Below, piece by piece: positions 27,601 through 42,600 of a stretch of 64,000 bases of DNA (position 1 is its first letter; the number at the start of each line of letters is the position of its first letter). The position numbers and the translations under genes were made by a program. The stretch lies in contig CAIIXF020000006.1 of the NCBI GenBank assembly GCA_903813345.2, positions 27,659,936-27,723,935 on the forward strand, given 5' to 3'. The stretch comes from Owenia fusiformis. Lineage: Eukaryota > Annelida > Polychaeta > Sabellida > Oweniidae. A model generated the notes under the pieces. It saw only the letters and a list, made by a program, of their open reading frames with translations. It ran no database searches and was not told where the DNA came from.

Positions 27601-30600
27601 TGCACAAGGAACAGTTTACAAAAGAACCAAATTATTTTCCATTGACTTACATGTTATTGTACCCTCTCTGTAAGGAACACCTCATATGTATACTGTATAG
27701 TAAAACCCAACTTACAGTATCTGAATGCTACTGGCACCAGCCAAGCATAATTTGATTGGCAGGTGCTCAAGTTTTGAGGTTGTGTAACTCTGAAGTCAAT
27801 GGCATATTAAAAAACGGAATTGAAAAATGTTCACATTAAGAGGTGTTATGAAATTAGAGAAGTGTTCAAATGTGCAGGTTTTACTTTACTGTACTGTATT
27901 CATTCATTAAAGGGAATGAGCTTTTCAAGCCAATACTTAGGAGATGTTGTGTTTAAAGATATTAATGCCTTTGAGTATGAAATCAAAATTCAGCCCCCGC
28001 CCCTCCAGGAATATGACTTGTATGTTAAATGATATTTCATTGAATTATATTACATTGTTGTACTGAGTCAATGTTTACTTAAGAATTTCCACCTGAACCG
28101 TAAGAAAAATAAAATGAAATTGAAGTGTTTGCACAACTTTGCAGGTTCCAAGGTTATATGAGGCACACCCACACGACTACTTTAGTTTGTGTATATGTCT
28201 GAGTAAGATTTATATAAGTGTGCACTATCACATCCTACATCATACAGTCTCATTGTATTTTAACTATCACATATTTAATTGAATTGGCATTTCAGATTAG
28301 ATGCTGATGACTTAATACAGTTTTCTCAGTAAACCACCTTGCATAAGTGAACTAATTTGCACTTTTTGGTTGAAATTGCCTGTTAATTCAATTAAACAAA
28401 CTTTGAGAAGAGATATGTAGAAGCACTCCATCCATCAAATATTTGTTTATCTGTCTCCAGTACCAGCTAGATTAGATTCTCATCATATAGACAGGATTCT
28501 TGCTATGGATAGGATTTTTAATATGCTTGTTTGTTCAAAATGGCCCCCATTTTAGTGGAATTTGCTTCACCATTAAGTTGGTGTTTATCTCATTGTATTT
28601 TCTCATCTGGAAGTAGAATTTTGATTTTGGCCATTACTCATATTAAACCTTCTAATAAGAACAGGCCCGTAGCCAGGATTTGCCAAAGGGGGTTCACTTT
28701 TTGAGCTATTTTTTAAAAAGTGCTCAGAATGGTGAAAAACTGCATGATTTTGAAAGATTTTTTGGTTCGCTCGAACCCAGCGAACACCCCTGGCTACGGG
28801 TCGAAGAATTAATGTCTATATTTTCATTAATGAATGATTACTTGATTGTGAATGCAGCTTGTGTTTGTCCATGTGTTACAGGTTGAGGTTCAAGACTTGA
28901 AGGAAAAGTTACGCAAACAGAGGAGCTCAACAGATGTCGCCACTGCAGAGCAGGTTCGTTAACTATAAATTCATTAACAATAAATTCATAAGCATAAGTT
29001 AGGTATTATTTTGCATTAAAATTTCAAATCTACCACATTAGATGACTTTTAACTACATTGTACTAATATGGTAATAATTAATGTGTAATAATGTGTTTAC
29101 AGTTCAAATAGATACATGAAATTTGTATTTAGTTGGAAGTGTGAAAGTGTCAATTAAATACATACTCTATTATGCTCATACCACACACATTTTAAATGGT
29201 GTGTATATATTACATTCGCCATTTGCATGTGGCATTTGTGATTTTTATGACACTATCAAAAGTGGTGACATACTGTTATAGTCTCCAACATTTTTTGTTT
29301 TGTGGATGGTGTTCGACATGTGCCAGTTACCGTTCGGAGTTCAGTGTCTGTAACAAATGGCAGGTGGTGACATTTTGCATGTTAATGCCTTGTCTATAAA
29401 TGCAGCATTAACCTATTATTCCATCCCATATTTTCACCCATAATTTGCCCATTGTTTTACAGGTTTCGCAGGTGGAGGCAGAAATCACCAAAGAATGGAA
29501 GGAGAAATCAGAGCGCCAATTGTTGGCTGCAGAGGAAAAGCACAAACGTGCCCAAGCAGATTTAAATGAGGAAAAGCAACAACTTGAATCCAAACTCAAA
29601 CAACTGGAGGATAAGGTGAGTTACGTTTAACACAGGCCTGTCAACTGTCCCGCAATTTGCGTATTTGTCACGCATTTGCTGAAGAATTTGAAGTCACGCC
29701 AGTTATTTTTGCGTGACAGAAAATGTCACGCAAATACGCATTTTACCTGGTAATTGTCAAGCAAAAATATTTCTGTAGAAAAATTTCTAAAAAAGATCGT
29801 CTGCACAGCAGAAATACAAACGCCGGAAAAAAATGTACGCATTTAGTTCGGACTTTTCACGCGAATTACGTATATGTCACGCATTCCGTTCGTAAATTTT
29901 TTTCCTTCCCCCCCCCCCCCCCCCCCCCCGTTGATGGATGTTTGAAACGCGAGCGTAGCGAGCGCGAAAAATTTGAGGTGTTCAAAATTTGGCAAGATGT
30001 AATAATATGGAAACCAAGGTGTTCAAAATTTGGATAAAGGTGTTCAGATTTGGACCAAGGTGTCCACATTTTGAGGGGAGGTGTTCAACATTTCCAAGTC
30101 ACTCATGTTAGGTGTTCCCAAGTTGACAGGCCTGTTAACATGATGTGCTCCACCCACTATGGCTCATTGGCAGAGCCAGTTAATGCTTTGCCCTGGGTTC
30201 AATTCCCAGCTCAGACAAATTTGTTCGTCTGTTAAATTATTCTGGTGTTCAGGATGTTCTTTCTGTTCTTGAATTTTAAAACCATTTGAGACGTTACAAA
30301 TACATATTCATTCTTGACAATGTTGTGTAAGATATACAAAGAAAGAGGAAAGAAATCAGCCATGACTCGAGGTAAAATACCCGTTTAGTATAATATTTTC
30401 TTTTTTCACCCAGGTGGTATTACTGAAGAGTAGCCAAGGAGACAGTGGGAAGAGAATATCTGCTTTAGAAGAGGAATTAGATGAATTTAAAGTATGGAGG
30501 GATAAGGTAAGTAATCATTGAGTAATCAAGTCACTGGTGATCTGCTCGATTACACTGGTTACTGAAACGGTTCGTTTTGGTAACAAAATGTGGGAACGTC

Positions 30601-33600
30601 GAAGGTATGATTTTTCAGTGAAGTAATGAACCTCATAGAATGACACAACATAAGCTTTTACAAAATTACATCACTAGCAGAAATAGTTTTGAATATGATG
30701 CTTTATGATGCGTTCTTGCGTAACTACCAGAAACAAAGGTGAATTACATACAAATGATCTCCAGTAACTGACATTATTAATGCTTCTGGTAGAAACACAA
30801 AAACTAGAACGAGGACGATAGGTACTACACCTATCGGCAGAACTCAAAACTACATTTCTGCATTGGTTACACATAAGCCGAATGTTGCTGAATCCACAAG
30901 AACACATAGCAACATTTATATACTATCCTGACTGGAGGGAGAGGCTCTATTATGGAGAGAGAGAATAGAGCCCCTCCCCACTCAGAAGAGTACATAGATG
31001 TTGCTACATGTTCCTGTGGCTAATTCAGTTAAATATACTCTCAATTTGATCAGCTGTTTTTATTTTGTCCTTGTAATGTTTTTATCATGTATATGAAAAT
31101 AACATGATAAATGGTCCATATTTCGCTTTTATCCAGTAGATTTCAAATTCTGCGGATGCACCTTGCCTGTTTGTAATCTTAAAGCAAAGGTATGGGGTCA
31201 CAGGGGTCTAAGGTTCTAAAGGGGCTGAATAATTACTAGATATTTCAAAGGGTAGAGGTCAATAAGGGCGCACTTCAAAAGAATACAGGTTGCCATTGGA
31301 AAACTTGATGAAATAAATCTTTGATAAGAAAAAAGAAAATGGTGTAATTGTCTGTCTCTGTTTTAATTCAATAACAGGAAAACTTGTCTCGGTGGAACAC
31401 GTTTAGTACCTCTAAAAAGTGTTCCACATGTGAGGTGTTCCACTTTTAGAGGTTTGTTCCACATTAAGTCAGTTGGTCTTTTGACTCGAAAAGTGTTCCA
31501 CTTACAGAGGTTTATTTAACATTAAGTCAGTTGGTCTTGGTCTTGGGACTCTGAAAAGTTTTTCCACTAACAGAAGTGTTCCATTTCTGGGGGTGTTCCA
31601 CTTTACAGGTTTCACTGTACATTTTTCACATTTTCACATTTTTTCACATTTATTTGTTAGTATGACAAGCTATGAAAACAGGCCCAGGTTTCACTGTACA
31701 TTTATCACATTTTCACATTTTTTCACATTTATTTGTTAGTATGACAACCTACGAAAACATGCCCAGGTTTCACTGTACATTTTTCACATTTTCACATTTT
31801 TTCACATTTATTTGTTAGTATGACAAGCTACGAAAACAGGCCCAGGTTTCACTGTACATTTTTCACATTTTCACATTTTTTCACATTTATTTGTTAGTAT
31901 GACAACCTACGAAAACAAGCCCAGTCAATGAAGGAGAAATACGAGGCCAGGATATCAGATGTGGAGGCTGAGAGGGATGAAGCACAGGAAGAGTTGGAAT
32001 CACAGGAAGAAAAGACCAAGGCAGCTGTTGCTGCAGCTGTAGCCAAATCAACAGCTGCTGGATCTACTACTGCAGCACCGAGTGGAGATGCGGCTCAAGA
32101 GGTGAGATATATATAACTTATATATAACTTTTATTGACATCTTGTATCATAACATGATTACATTAGTCATAACTATGAAAAAACTAAATATCTAAACTAC
32201 AAATACTAACTAAGGCAAAAGTACAAAAATATATACGAGATATACAAAAACCCAAAATAAAGGTAGTATACATCATGATGAAAGGACAAGGTTACATTTA
32301 TAGTGTGGTGCACATACCCTGCATTCTGACTACAAATTCTTAAATGAATGATAAATGAATTTTCCAATGTGTCTTTGTAATGTTAAGTTTTTACTTGAAA
32401 TGAGATTGACAAATAAATTTTCACTATTGAGGTCAAAGTTACTTAGAATTTCACGAGCCTTAGTGTACAATAATTGTCTATGCTCATCATTCTTTGTACA
32501 AGTTAAAAGGAAATGACATTCATCCTCTATATGTTTACAGGTATTGCATAATCTTTCCTCTCTAGGTTTTGGTTTTGGCTTTGCATGTCTTCCGGTCTCA
32601 ATCGCCAATCAATGAGAACTCATTCGAAATCTACTTATCGCCAATCTATACTTTTTATTATCTAATTTTAAATATAATTCAATTCTAAAATCTTTTTTGA
32701 ACAATTTATACGTTCTCAGTATAGGATAAATGTTCAAGTCATTTTTCCATTTTTCTACAAATAATACCTTCAACTTCTTTTCTACCATGCTCACTAGATT
32801 GTCAGTATTCATAAAAGAGCCATATGACATGATTCGTAATTGAAATCCATACTGATAAAAACAGGAAAATGTCAATATCTGAATGCTTAAGTTTGACATC
32901 TTCTCTTTCTGCTACAGTACTTTACATGTAAAATAGACCGTTTGTAATCTAGAAAAGAAACTTTGTTTTCAAAAGCACTGTCGGTATTGAACTTCCCTGG
33001 TGGGATGTATAGATTAGGAAATAAAGAAAGTATGGCATAAAAGAGTCACATGCAGATCTCTGCTTCAAAAAAATCAAGTACATATATCAGGAATTGTTGA
33101 ACCCTTATAAGCTTCTACTTATTTGCCATGTTCATTTTCTTTGTTTGGATAATATGCCCAATATGGTGTCATCCCCATCTGTATCTGTTCGAAAATAAAT
33201 TAATGAAAAAAAGCTTCCCTCTACAGATTTTTAAGTATACTGTTGTCTTTGTTTACTTGTAGGTGAAGAAGGTCATGAACCAGGTCTTCCACAGTGTTAA
33301 GACAGAATTCAAACCTGATCAGACATTTACTGGGCAACAGGTTGTGCAGTCTATTCTACAGACAATCAAGGTAAGCATTCAAACCTGACCAGACATTCAC
33401 TGGGCAACAGGTTGTGCAGTCTATTCTACAGACAATCAAGGTAAGCATTCAAACCTGACTAGACATTTACTGGGCAACAGGTTGTGCAGTCTCTTCTACA
33501 GACAATCAAGGTAAGCATTCAAACCTGACTAGACATTTACTGGGCAACAGGTTGTGCAGTCTATTCTACAGACAATCAAGGTAAGCATTCAAACCTGACT

Positions 33601-36600
33601 AGACATTTACTGGGCAACAGGTTGTGCAGTCTATTCTACAGACAATCAAGGTAAGCATTCAAACCTGATCAGACATTTACTGGGCAACAGGTTGTGCAGT
33701 CTATTCTACAGACAATCAAGGTGAGCATTCAAACCTGACCAGACATTTACTGGGCAACAGGTTGTGCAGTCTATTCTACAGACAATCAATGTGAGCATTC
33801 AAGCCTGACCAGACATTTACTGGGCAACAGGTTGTGCAGTCTATTCTACAGACAATCAAGGTAAGCATTCAAACCTGATCAGACATTTACTGGTCAACAG
33901 GTTGTGCAGTCTATTCTCCAGACAATCAAGGTAAGCATTCAAACCTGACCAGACATTTACTGGTCAACAGGTTGTGCAGTCTATTCTACAGACAATCAAG
34001 GTAAGCATTCAAACCTGATCAGACATTTACTGGGCAACAGGTTGTGCAGTCTATTCTACAGACAATCAAGGTAAGCATTCAAACCTGACCAGACATTTAC
34101 TGGTCAACAGGTTGTGCAGTCTATTCTACAGACAATCAAGGTAAGCATTCAAACCTGACCAGACATTTACTGGGCAGCAGGTTGTGCAGTCTATTCTACA
34201 GACAATCAAGGTAAGCATTCAAACCTGACCAGACATTTACTGGGCAACAGGTTGTGCAGTCTATTCTACAGACAATCAAGGTAAGCATTCAAACCTCATC
34301 AGACATTCACTGGCCAACATGTTGTGCAGTCTATTCTACAGATAATCAAGGTAAGCATTCAAACCTGACCAGACATTTACTGGGCAACAGGTTGTGCAGT
34401 CTATTCTACAGACAATCAAGGTAAGCATTCAAACCTGATCAGACATTTACTGGGCAACAGGTTGTGCAGTCTATTCTACAGACAATCAAGGTAAGCATTC
34501 AAACCTGACCAGACATTTACTGGGCAGCAGGTTGTGCAGTCTATTCTACAGACAATCAAGGTAAGCATTCAAACCTGACCAGACATTTACTGGGCAACAG
34601 GTTGTGCAGTCTATTCTACAGACAATCAAGGTAAGCATTCAAACCTGATCAGACATTTACTGGGCAACAGGTTGTGCAGTCTATTCTACAGACAATCAAG
34701 GTAAGCATTCAAACCTGACTAGACATTTACTGGGCAACAGGTTGTGCAGTCTCTTCTACAGACAATCAAGGTAAGCATTCAAACCTGACTAGACATTTAC
34801 TGGGCAACAGGTTGTGCAGTCTATTCTACAGACAATCAAGGTAAGCATTCAAACCTGACTAGACATTTACTGGGCAACAGGTTGTGCAGTCTATTCTACA
34901 GACAATCAAGGTAAGCATTCAAACCTGACCAGACATTTACTGGGCAACAGGTTGTGCAGTCTATTCTACAGACAATCAATGTGAGCATTCAAGCCTGACC
35001 AGACATTTACTGGGCAACAGGTTGTGCAGTCTATTCTACAGACAATCAAGGTAAGCATTCAAACCTGACCAGACATTTACTGGGCAACAGGTTGTGCAGT
35101 CTATTCTACAGACAATCAAGGTAAGCATTCAAACCTGATCAGACATTTACTGGGCAACAGGTTGTGCAGTCTATTCTACAGACAATCAAGGTGAGCATTC
35201 AAACCTGACCAGACATTTACTGGGCAACAGGTTGTGCAGTCTATTCTACAGACAATCAATGTGAGCATTCAAGCCTGACCAGACATTTACTGGGCAACAG
35301 GTTGTGCAGTCTATTCTACAGACAATCAAGGTAAGCATTCAAACCTGACTAGACATTTACTGGTCAACAGGTTGTGCAGTCTCTTCTACAGACAATCAAG
35401 GTAAGCATTCAAACCTGACTAGACATTTACTGGGCAACAGGTTGTGCAGTCTATTCTACAGACAATCAGGGTACTATTGATATGAATACTCTAACCCTCT
35501 CAACCATTTATTTCTTTGTGATATTCCGAATTCAACTATTTTCAGATGTTGAAATATGATTCAAATGAAATTTCATTAATTGTAACACTTAACCTTCTGC
35601 ACTCCGACTTATTTCAGCAAATATATCCCACGCATCTGACTTATTTTTCAAAAATGATATGCCTGGACTAAATAATTAATATCTCAATAACTACTGAATG
35701 AATCTGGATAAAATTTTCACAAAGGGAAGATACACTAGCGTGGCTCATGAGAAAAATGTTCTCATGAATTTTTTTCGTACATAAACACGACTGGGCTTGA
35801 ATATACCATGAATACTCCTCCAGAATCCGCCGTTTCGCCCCTGGGGAGATTCAACGTCTGGTCAGAATCCAAAACTGAATTTGCAGAGATCGAATGTTCT
35901 TCTTTTCAGTTCAGAAAATATTCTAGTTTCTATTTTCGATGACCATTATCGGCTTCCAAGAGCCTAAAGAGCTCGAAATCGCAATCCATTTCCTCCACAT
36001 TTTCGTTGTGATCGTATTTGGCCGTCATTTTGTACGATTTGTTCACTAAAAACGACTTAAACACTGTTGAATTGTTGAATTGAGAAATATTTTTCGAAAC
36101 ATCGCCATTTCTAGGTCAACAGGAAGTCACCTACTAAGGACTGAATAAATCGGGCAATCTAATTGGATCATAAGAACGGCGGGAAAAAGTAAAGTTTTCA
36201 AAAGTTAGATTTGTGTCGTCCGGATCCGCCGGTGGATTCTGGGGGTAGTTTTGAATGGGCGGACGCGGTCGCCGGTGGTCTGCTAAAGGTTAAAATATTA
36301 GTAGTTATATTTGCATCTTTAACCATATTATATGGAATTAAAGTGAATCGTTACTAATTGAAAACAAATTGCTATTTTATAGATTATAAATAATAATTAA
36401 TTATTAATTTTGTAGTCTACACAATGTATCTCCAACCTTGTCTTTTCCCCACACTGTCCAAAAATAATTTAGAAAAATGCTGTGTTTATTGTGATGAGAT
36501 TTTGTTTTGTGTATGGATTTGCCACATGTTCTTCATTTAAACTCCCATGTCCAACTTTTCAATCAAAATTTACCTTAATAGAGGAGAATTTTAAAATGAC

Positions 36601-39600
36601 AGCCTTTCTATTTTTTTTTTTTTTTCATACATTTCTATTGTTTTTAAATCAAATTGCAGGAAACAACACTGAGACTTACTCAGCAAAAAGATACAGAGGA
36701 ACAAGAAGAGGAGGAAAGTGAAGAAGAAGAATCTGAAGAGGAAGAAGAAGAAGATAAAAAAGTCCCAGAGAAAATAGTTCCAGTGAAGGTAGAAGCTGTT
36801 CGTGCAGTCCAAAGTTCTGCAGGTAAAAAATATGAAATATTCAGGAAAAAATTATGTTTTTATTATATTTATGGAGGATATATGATTTTGGATAGAGTAC
36901 CAATACTTAGACAATACCAATGCTTATACAATATCAATGCTTATACAATATCAAATTAGTAAACACATGGACTGGAGTATTGATTTTATGGTAGATGGTC
37001 CATTATCCATCCATGCAATAATTCCTTTAAATTCTCCTACTTTGTACTTCATGCGTTTTAGTGTAGTTTTTTTTCCGCAATTTCGTCAATCACTTTGTAA
37101 TTCATGATTGCACAATTACAAGTGGATATGTTACATGTTGGTACATTATTTATGACTTGTTTTGCAGCTCCCAAAGTTGTAGAAGATGTGATAGAGGCCC
37201 CTGTTACTATGGTAACCACATCATCAACAGGAGGTAGAGGGAACCCTATGTATGCTGCTGAGCTTCAGAGAGCTGGTGGGTAAAAATATAGTTCACATTA
37301 CCTTTTAAACTGACATTTGATATCATCTTTTAAACTGCCATCACAAGGAAACGTCATAAGGTTCAGACAGTGCTTCTTTAAAATGGCAAAAAGACATTAA
37401 AAAGACATTAAATCTTTATTTTTTTACTTCAGCTGAAGAAGCCAGTAAACTTAAAGAAACTGAAGTGAAAGTAACTGCTGAGAAACCACTTGAACAACCA
37501 GGTATGTTGGGGTTAACTCTAAATTAAGGATCTTATTTGTATATTGAAGTCTTTGGTTTATATATAGAGTTAATCCTGTATATAGTGAACACCTATGGAG
37601 CCACAAAAAGTCACGTTTTCATCACAGGGGGCAATTTTATACAGAAGTCAGTGGAGTATGCTGAGAAGAGGTGTTCACTTGACACAGGTGTTCACTAGAG
37701 AGAAGTGTTCATTAAAGACAGGTTTTACTGTTGTGATTATGTCATAGAGTATTGTATGTTGGATTTATTCTGGGAAAGATATCATATCAAAGGAGGAACT
37801 CAATATACAATCCTGACTGAGAGATGGCCTCTTTGTACCATGATCATTTTGATATTTAGAATAGAAATAAGGCCATAAGAAGTAGGTTATTTGTTTTGGG
37901 TCATGGCAAAATCCAAATCATGCAAGGGTACAAGGAAAACAAACACAAACTCAAGAAAAAACACAAACTTGTTTATGGGCATATAAAGGGATGACATGCC
38001 AATTTGCAGTGATTACAAACACATATCTATACATCCTATACAATACATTTAAGCATAGCTATTATTCAAGGGTACAAAATAAGAAAATACACAGTGTATG
38101 CTAAAGTAATCAATAACACTGTCAATTTTGACGCACATCAAATGATCTGCCATTTCGTCCGATTCTGATTGAATGAAATGCGATGGTACTTCCAAACCCT
38201 TGTAATTGCTATTTGGATGTGTTTGTTTTTTCTGATTTACTCAAAATCGTGCAAGCAAGGGGACGCAAAACAGAGAATGTACTTCTTATGGCCTAAGCAA
38301 ATTACGCACTCAATGGTAAATGAAAATCTATCAAAGTGGAACATCAGAAGTGGAATGCTGTTTTGAGGAAGCAATAGTATTCCACTAGTACACACATTTT
38401 ACTGTATTACATCCATGCATTGTGTTACAGTTATAGTTGAAGAGAGATATACAGTTTATCAAAGTCATGTATTGTTTTACAGTAATGGTTGAAGAAGTGA
38501 TCGAGGCCCCTATGACAGTAGCCAGTGGTTATTCAACAGGGGGAGGGGGTGGTAATCCATATTATGCCGCCAAGCTTGATAAAGGTATTATGGTTTTTCA
38601 GTTTCTACAAAAATCAAGCGTCTTAAGTTTATCTCAAATTATATTATGTTGATAATTAAATGTTTATGTATTTGTATATTAGTCCTTGATCTGGACCCTC
38701 TGAAAAAAAGTTTTGTTGTCCGGTACTTTCCCACATAAAATGATTGTACCGTTTGAAAGAACAGACTTCCCTCTTAAAGAAAACACCTCTTCTATTGATG
38801 TAAACAGGGGCAAAAGGCACCAAAACGGGGTTAGACAAGGTGGCATTCTGAAGTCTCACTTTCTTGTCATCAAGATTCCAGGTAAACCATCAGACGGATT
38901 TACTTCAAATTTTCACACATGTTACATGGTAAGAAGTTCTAGAGCTGATTAACTTTGCAGCAGCCATCTTGCATTCTGGCGGCCATCTTGGAATTTTTTT
39001 CAGATAAATATTGTCATCGCGATTTCACAAAAACCACATAACAGATGTACTTCAAATGTTCACACATGTTACATGTTAAAAAGTCCTAGACCTCATTATT
39101 TTTTCGGCGGTCATCTTGCATTCTGGCAGCCATCTTGGAAGTTTTAAGATAAATCTTGTCATCACTATTTCAGGAAATCCAAACGAATTTACTTCAAATT
39201 TCCACACATGTTACATGGTAAGAAAATATAGAGGTGAATAACTTTTCGGCAGCCATCTTGCATTCTGGTGGCCATCTTGGAAATTTTGGGATAAATCTTG
39301 TCATCGTGATTCCAGGAAAACAACCTAACAGATTAACTTCAAATTTTCACACATGTTACATGGTATGAAGTTCTAGAGCTGATTAACTTTTCAGTGGCCA
39401 TCTTGCATTCTGGCAGCCATTTTGGAAGGTTTATAGATAAATCTTGTAATCACGATTCCAGAAAAAACACTTCACAGTTTTACTTCGAATTTTCACACAT
39501 GTTACAAGGTATGAAGTTCTAGAGCCGACTAATTTTTCGGTGGCCATGTTGCATTCCGTCGGCCATCTTGGAAGTTTTTAGATAAATCTTGTCATCACGA

Positions 39601-42600
39601 TTCCATGAAAACCACGTAACAGTTTTACTTCAAATTTTCACACATGTTACATGGTAAGAAGTTATAGAGCTGATTAACTTTCCGATAGCCATCTTGCATT
39701 CTGGCGGCCATCTCGGAAGTTTGTAGATAAATCTTGTCATCACGATTCCAGAAAAACCACTTTACAGATTTGCTTCAAATTTTCACACTTTATACATTTA
39801 CATTCACAATGGTCCCTTCCTGGAATATTTTTTAGGTTTTATGACTGTTAAATTCTATAGTCTTGTTAAGACCACTTTATAAACAGGTTTATTATTACTT
39901 TTATGACTGTTAAATTATATAGTCTAGTTAACAGGTTTATTATTACTGGTGTAACTAACACAACAACAAAAAATTTAATTAATTTATTTGATTTTATATA
40001 CTAGTACAGGGTGTCCTGAAAGTAAAGATACAAATGCTCTAATTTCATTAGATTTACCTGTTGTGAGATGAAATTGCTACAGATTGTAGAATGACATTGT
40101 AACAATTTATCCTGAAACTGTCATGACAAATTGTTTCAAAATAAATAAAAAGTTATGGTTGTTATGGTAACAGGAGTCACGGGTATGTGGAGCAACGTCA
40201 CAATTATGTTTTATAATTCCTTTCTCCTGTTCATATCATCTTGACGCTCCGTCGTCTGTTACAATTATGCATCAAATTATGTTCCACAGCAGCAAAGGGA
40301 TTAGTACTGTAACATTATTTAATCGTTTGACATTACTACTGTTATCCAGTATTATGTATTTTCCACCTTTATCTAAACATTCTTGATGCATTTTGACCTG
40401 AGATTCAAAGACCTGACAAAACCTTTGCTGTCAGTCTCTAAGATTGCTGATAACATTGGCTTCCAGCCGAGTCTCATTTTTATGTTGAACTTCTCACAAA
40501 TATTGCTTTAACATATTCATTAATGTAGAAGTCCAATGGGACATTATCAGGGAAATATGGGCCATTGTACAAAAAAGGTAAATGTCAAGACATTCAATTG
40601 TAAGATTTGTTTTCTTTACTTTGTGCATTGGAGCATTGCCTGTGGAGGTGCACTATTGACTTTCCTATTAATCCAGGGATCCTTTTTCTGAGCACTTATA
40701 TACCCCTTTTCTTTGATTATACTTGTGACATTACATAGTTCTGATGTATCAATGATATCGTTATACTAAAGAGAATACTATGGCAGCAAGAATACAATAT
40801 TGAACAAAGAAAAAAACTGACAAGAAATACAATAATAAACACTATTTAAAATGGTTAGATTTTAGCAATTTATCACAATTTAGCGACATCCTTGAACTGC
40901 TCTACATACCCCTCACCACCGTAACCATGACAACCATAACTTAAACACATTTAGACTATATGTTATAAAAGTTGGTAGATGTATTGTAATGTAGTTGTTC
41001 TTTAATCTGTAGCGATTTCATTACAAAAAGTCTAAATCTCTTAAAATTAGAATATTTGTATCTTTACTTTCCGGACACCCTGTAACATGAAATTATTTTT
41101 TCTTTTCGATAAAACATTGCTTATTAGAAATATATTTAGTTGAAAACTTAAGGTAAACAATCAGTTCTTCTATCACAAAGTTTAATTATTTTGGTTCAGT
41201 AGATTTTTCTATACATTATTTTTATGTCACCACCACTAGTGATTGGGTGACATATTGTAATAGCTTCGAACGTTTATCTTGACACTGTTCAGTCGTTAAT
41301 GTGTACTGTATACTTAACAAGGTGTGGTGACATTTTGCATGTTTCTGCATCGTCACTACTATTGAAAACTTTTCTTGATATTGTAGCAGTGTTTTTTAAG
41401 TTCTTTTTGTTGGTACAATTAGTTTCCAAACCCTATACTTATATCGATCTGACACACAGTTTTAGTGCAGGTTTAAGTGATTTTTGTTGATTATTAAACG
41501 CAAAGAGCACATGTGTCTCGAACTCGCAACATTGTGGATACAGAGCCCATTCACATAGTTTGACATGCTGGTCCTCTGAACCAGCTCGTTAGTTAATATC
41601 TGACTAAGAGGCAGCTTGCTTTCCCGATGAAGAAAAGTTATCTGCAGCTTTTATGAGTACTATAGTATCTACAACTATTTTTGATCTTATGAGTATTGGA
41701 TATCATTATTTTCAATTTTTCTTCAACATGTATTTAAATGACTTCAGTATGAATGGAATGTCCCTCGGAATTGTGGTCTTTGATGAGGAATTGGTCATTG
41801 AACGGTGTGGATGCTGTTTATTCCCATATTAGATTATTGTCTTGGGATATTCAGGTTTGATTTTTGTTTGCCAGTTTTACACTTTACAGTTTGCTTTTCC
41901 CACTAGGTTTTTATTATTATTATTATATCTTTTATCGACTCTTTAGATGTCATATCATGACATATTAGTCACTTAGGTAGAGCAGTTCTTCCCATAGTCG
42001 AGTTGAAGAACTGGTATCTTTATCCTGGCTAGAACCATAGACAATTCTAGCCAGCGCCAGCCTTTTATCGAGTCAGCAGCACTCTAGTAATCGCCGGTAT
42101 AGGTCAGCAGTCATAGGTCAAAGACAAATCACAAGAAGTGCTGTGACCTGGGTTTGAACCCAAGACCTCTACTTTTTCAGCATGAAGCCAGACTTCCTGC
42201 TTTTCAGACCAATGCCTTAACCACTAGGCCAACCCGGCAAATACGTGCTTTACACTTTTTTCCTTTCTCATTTGTCATTTTTTATATTTAGTAAGGATAT
42301 GATAAGCAGGTCTCTCCTTCTGTGTGATCACCTGTCCAGAAGATAATTCAACTGCATGAAGAACATTCCGTTGACATGATGCACAGTGAAAGGTTTTCCA
42401 CACATTTACATTTTCGTTTAAAAGAGCTTTAATTCCGTTATATACTCAGATCAAGGCCAATTTATTTAGCATACATTTCGCTCTCAAAAATCGCTGTGCA
42501 ATAATGGATTTCAAAGAAATGTTTGATGTTTTCAATAATCTTTTTTCTTTTTGATGAAATGTAGTTATTTATTCTAAAAATCAATCGATGTCATACACAA

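Noticed and set aside
33371-35470. CRISPR-like array
   Set aside because: Units are contiguous with no unique spacers and derive from the adjacent exon end. It is a eukaryotic tandem repeat.
36591-36812. Phe/Leu-rich - strand frame
   Set aside because: It is the antisense of the Glu-rich coding exon 28 and its poly-T tract.
38713-38952. 79-codon frame [20 protein letters not shown], also present inverted at 43283-43522
   Set aside because: It is the arm of a non-autonomous inverted-repeat element, with different frames open on both strands. There is no sign of a real protein.
42147-42237. A tRNA gene on the - strand
   Set aside because: A and B boxes are present, but the acceptor and anticodon stems do not fold well by eye and a SINE body with a TAA tail follows.
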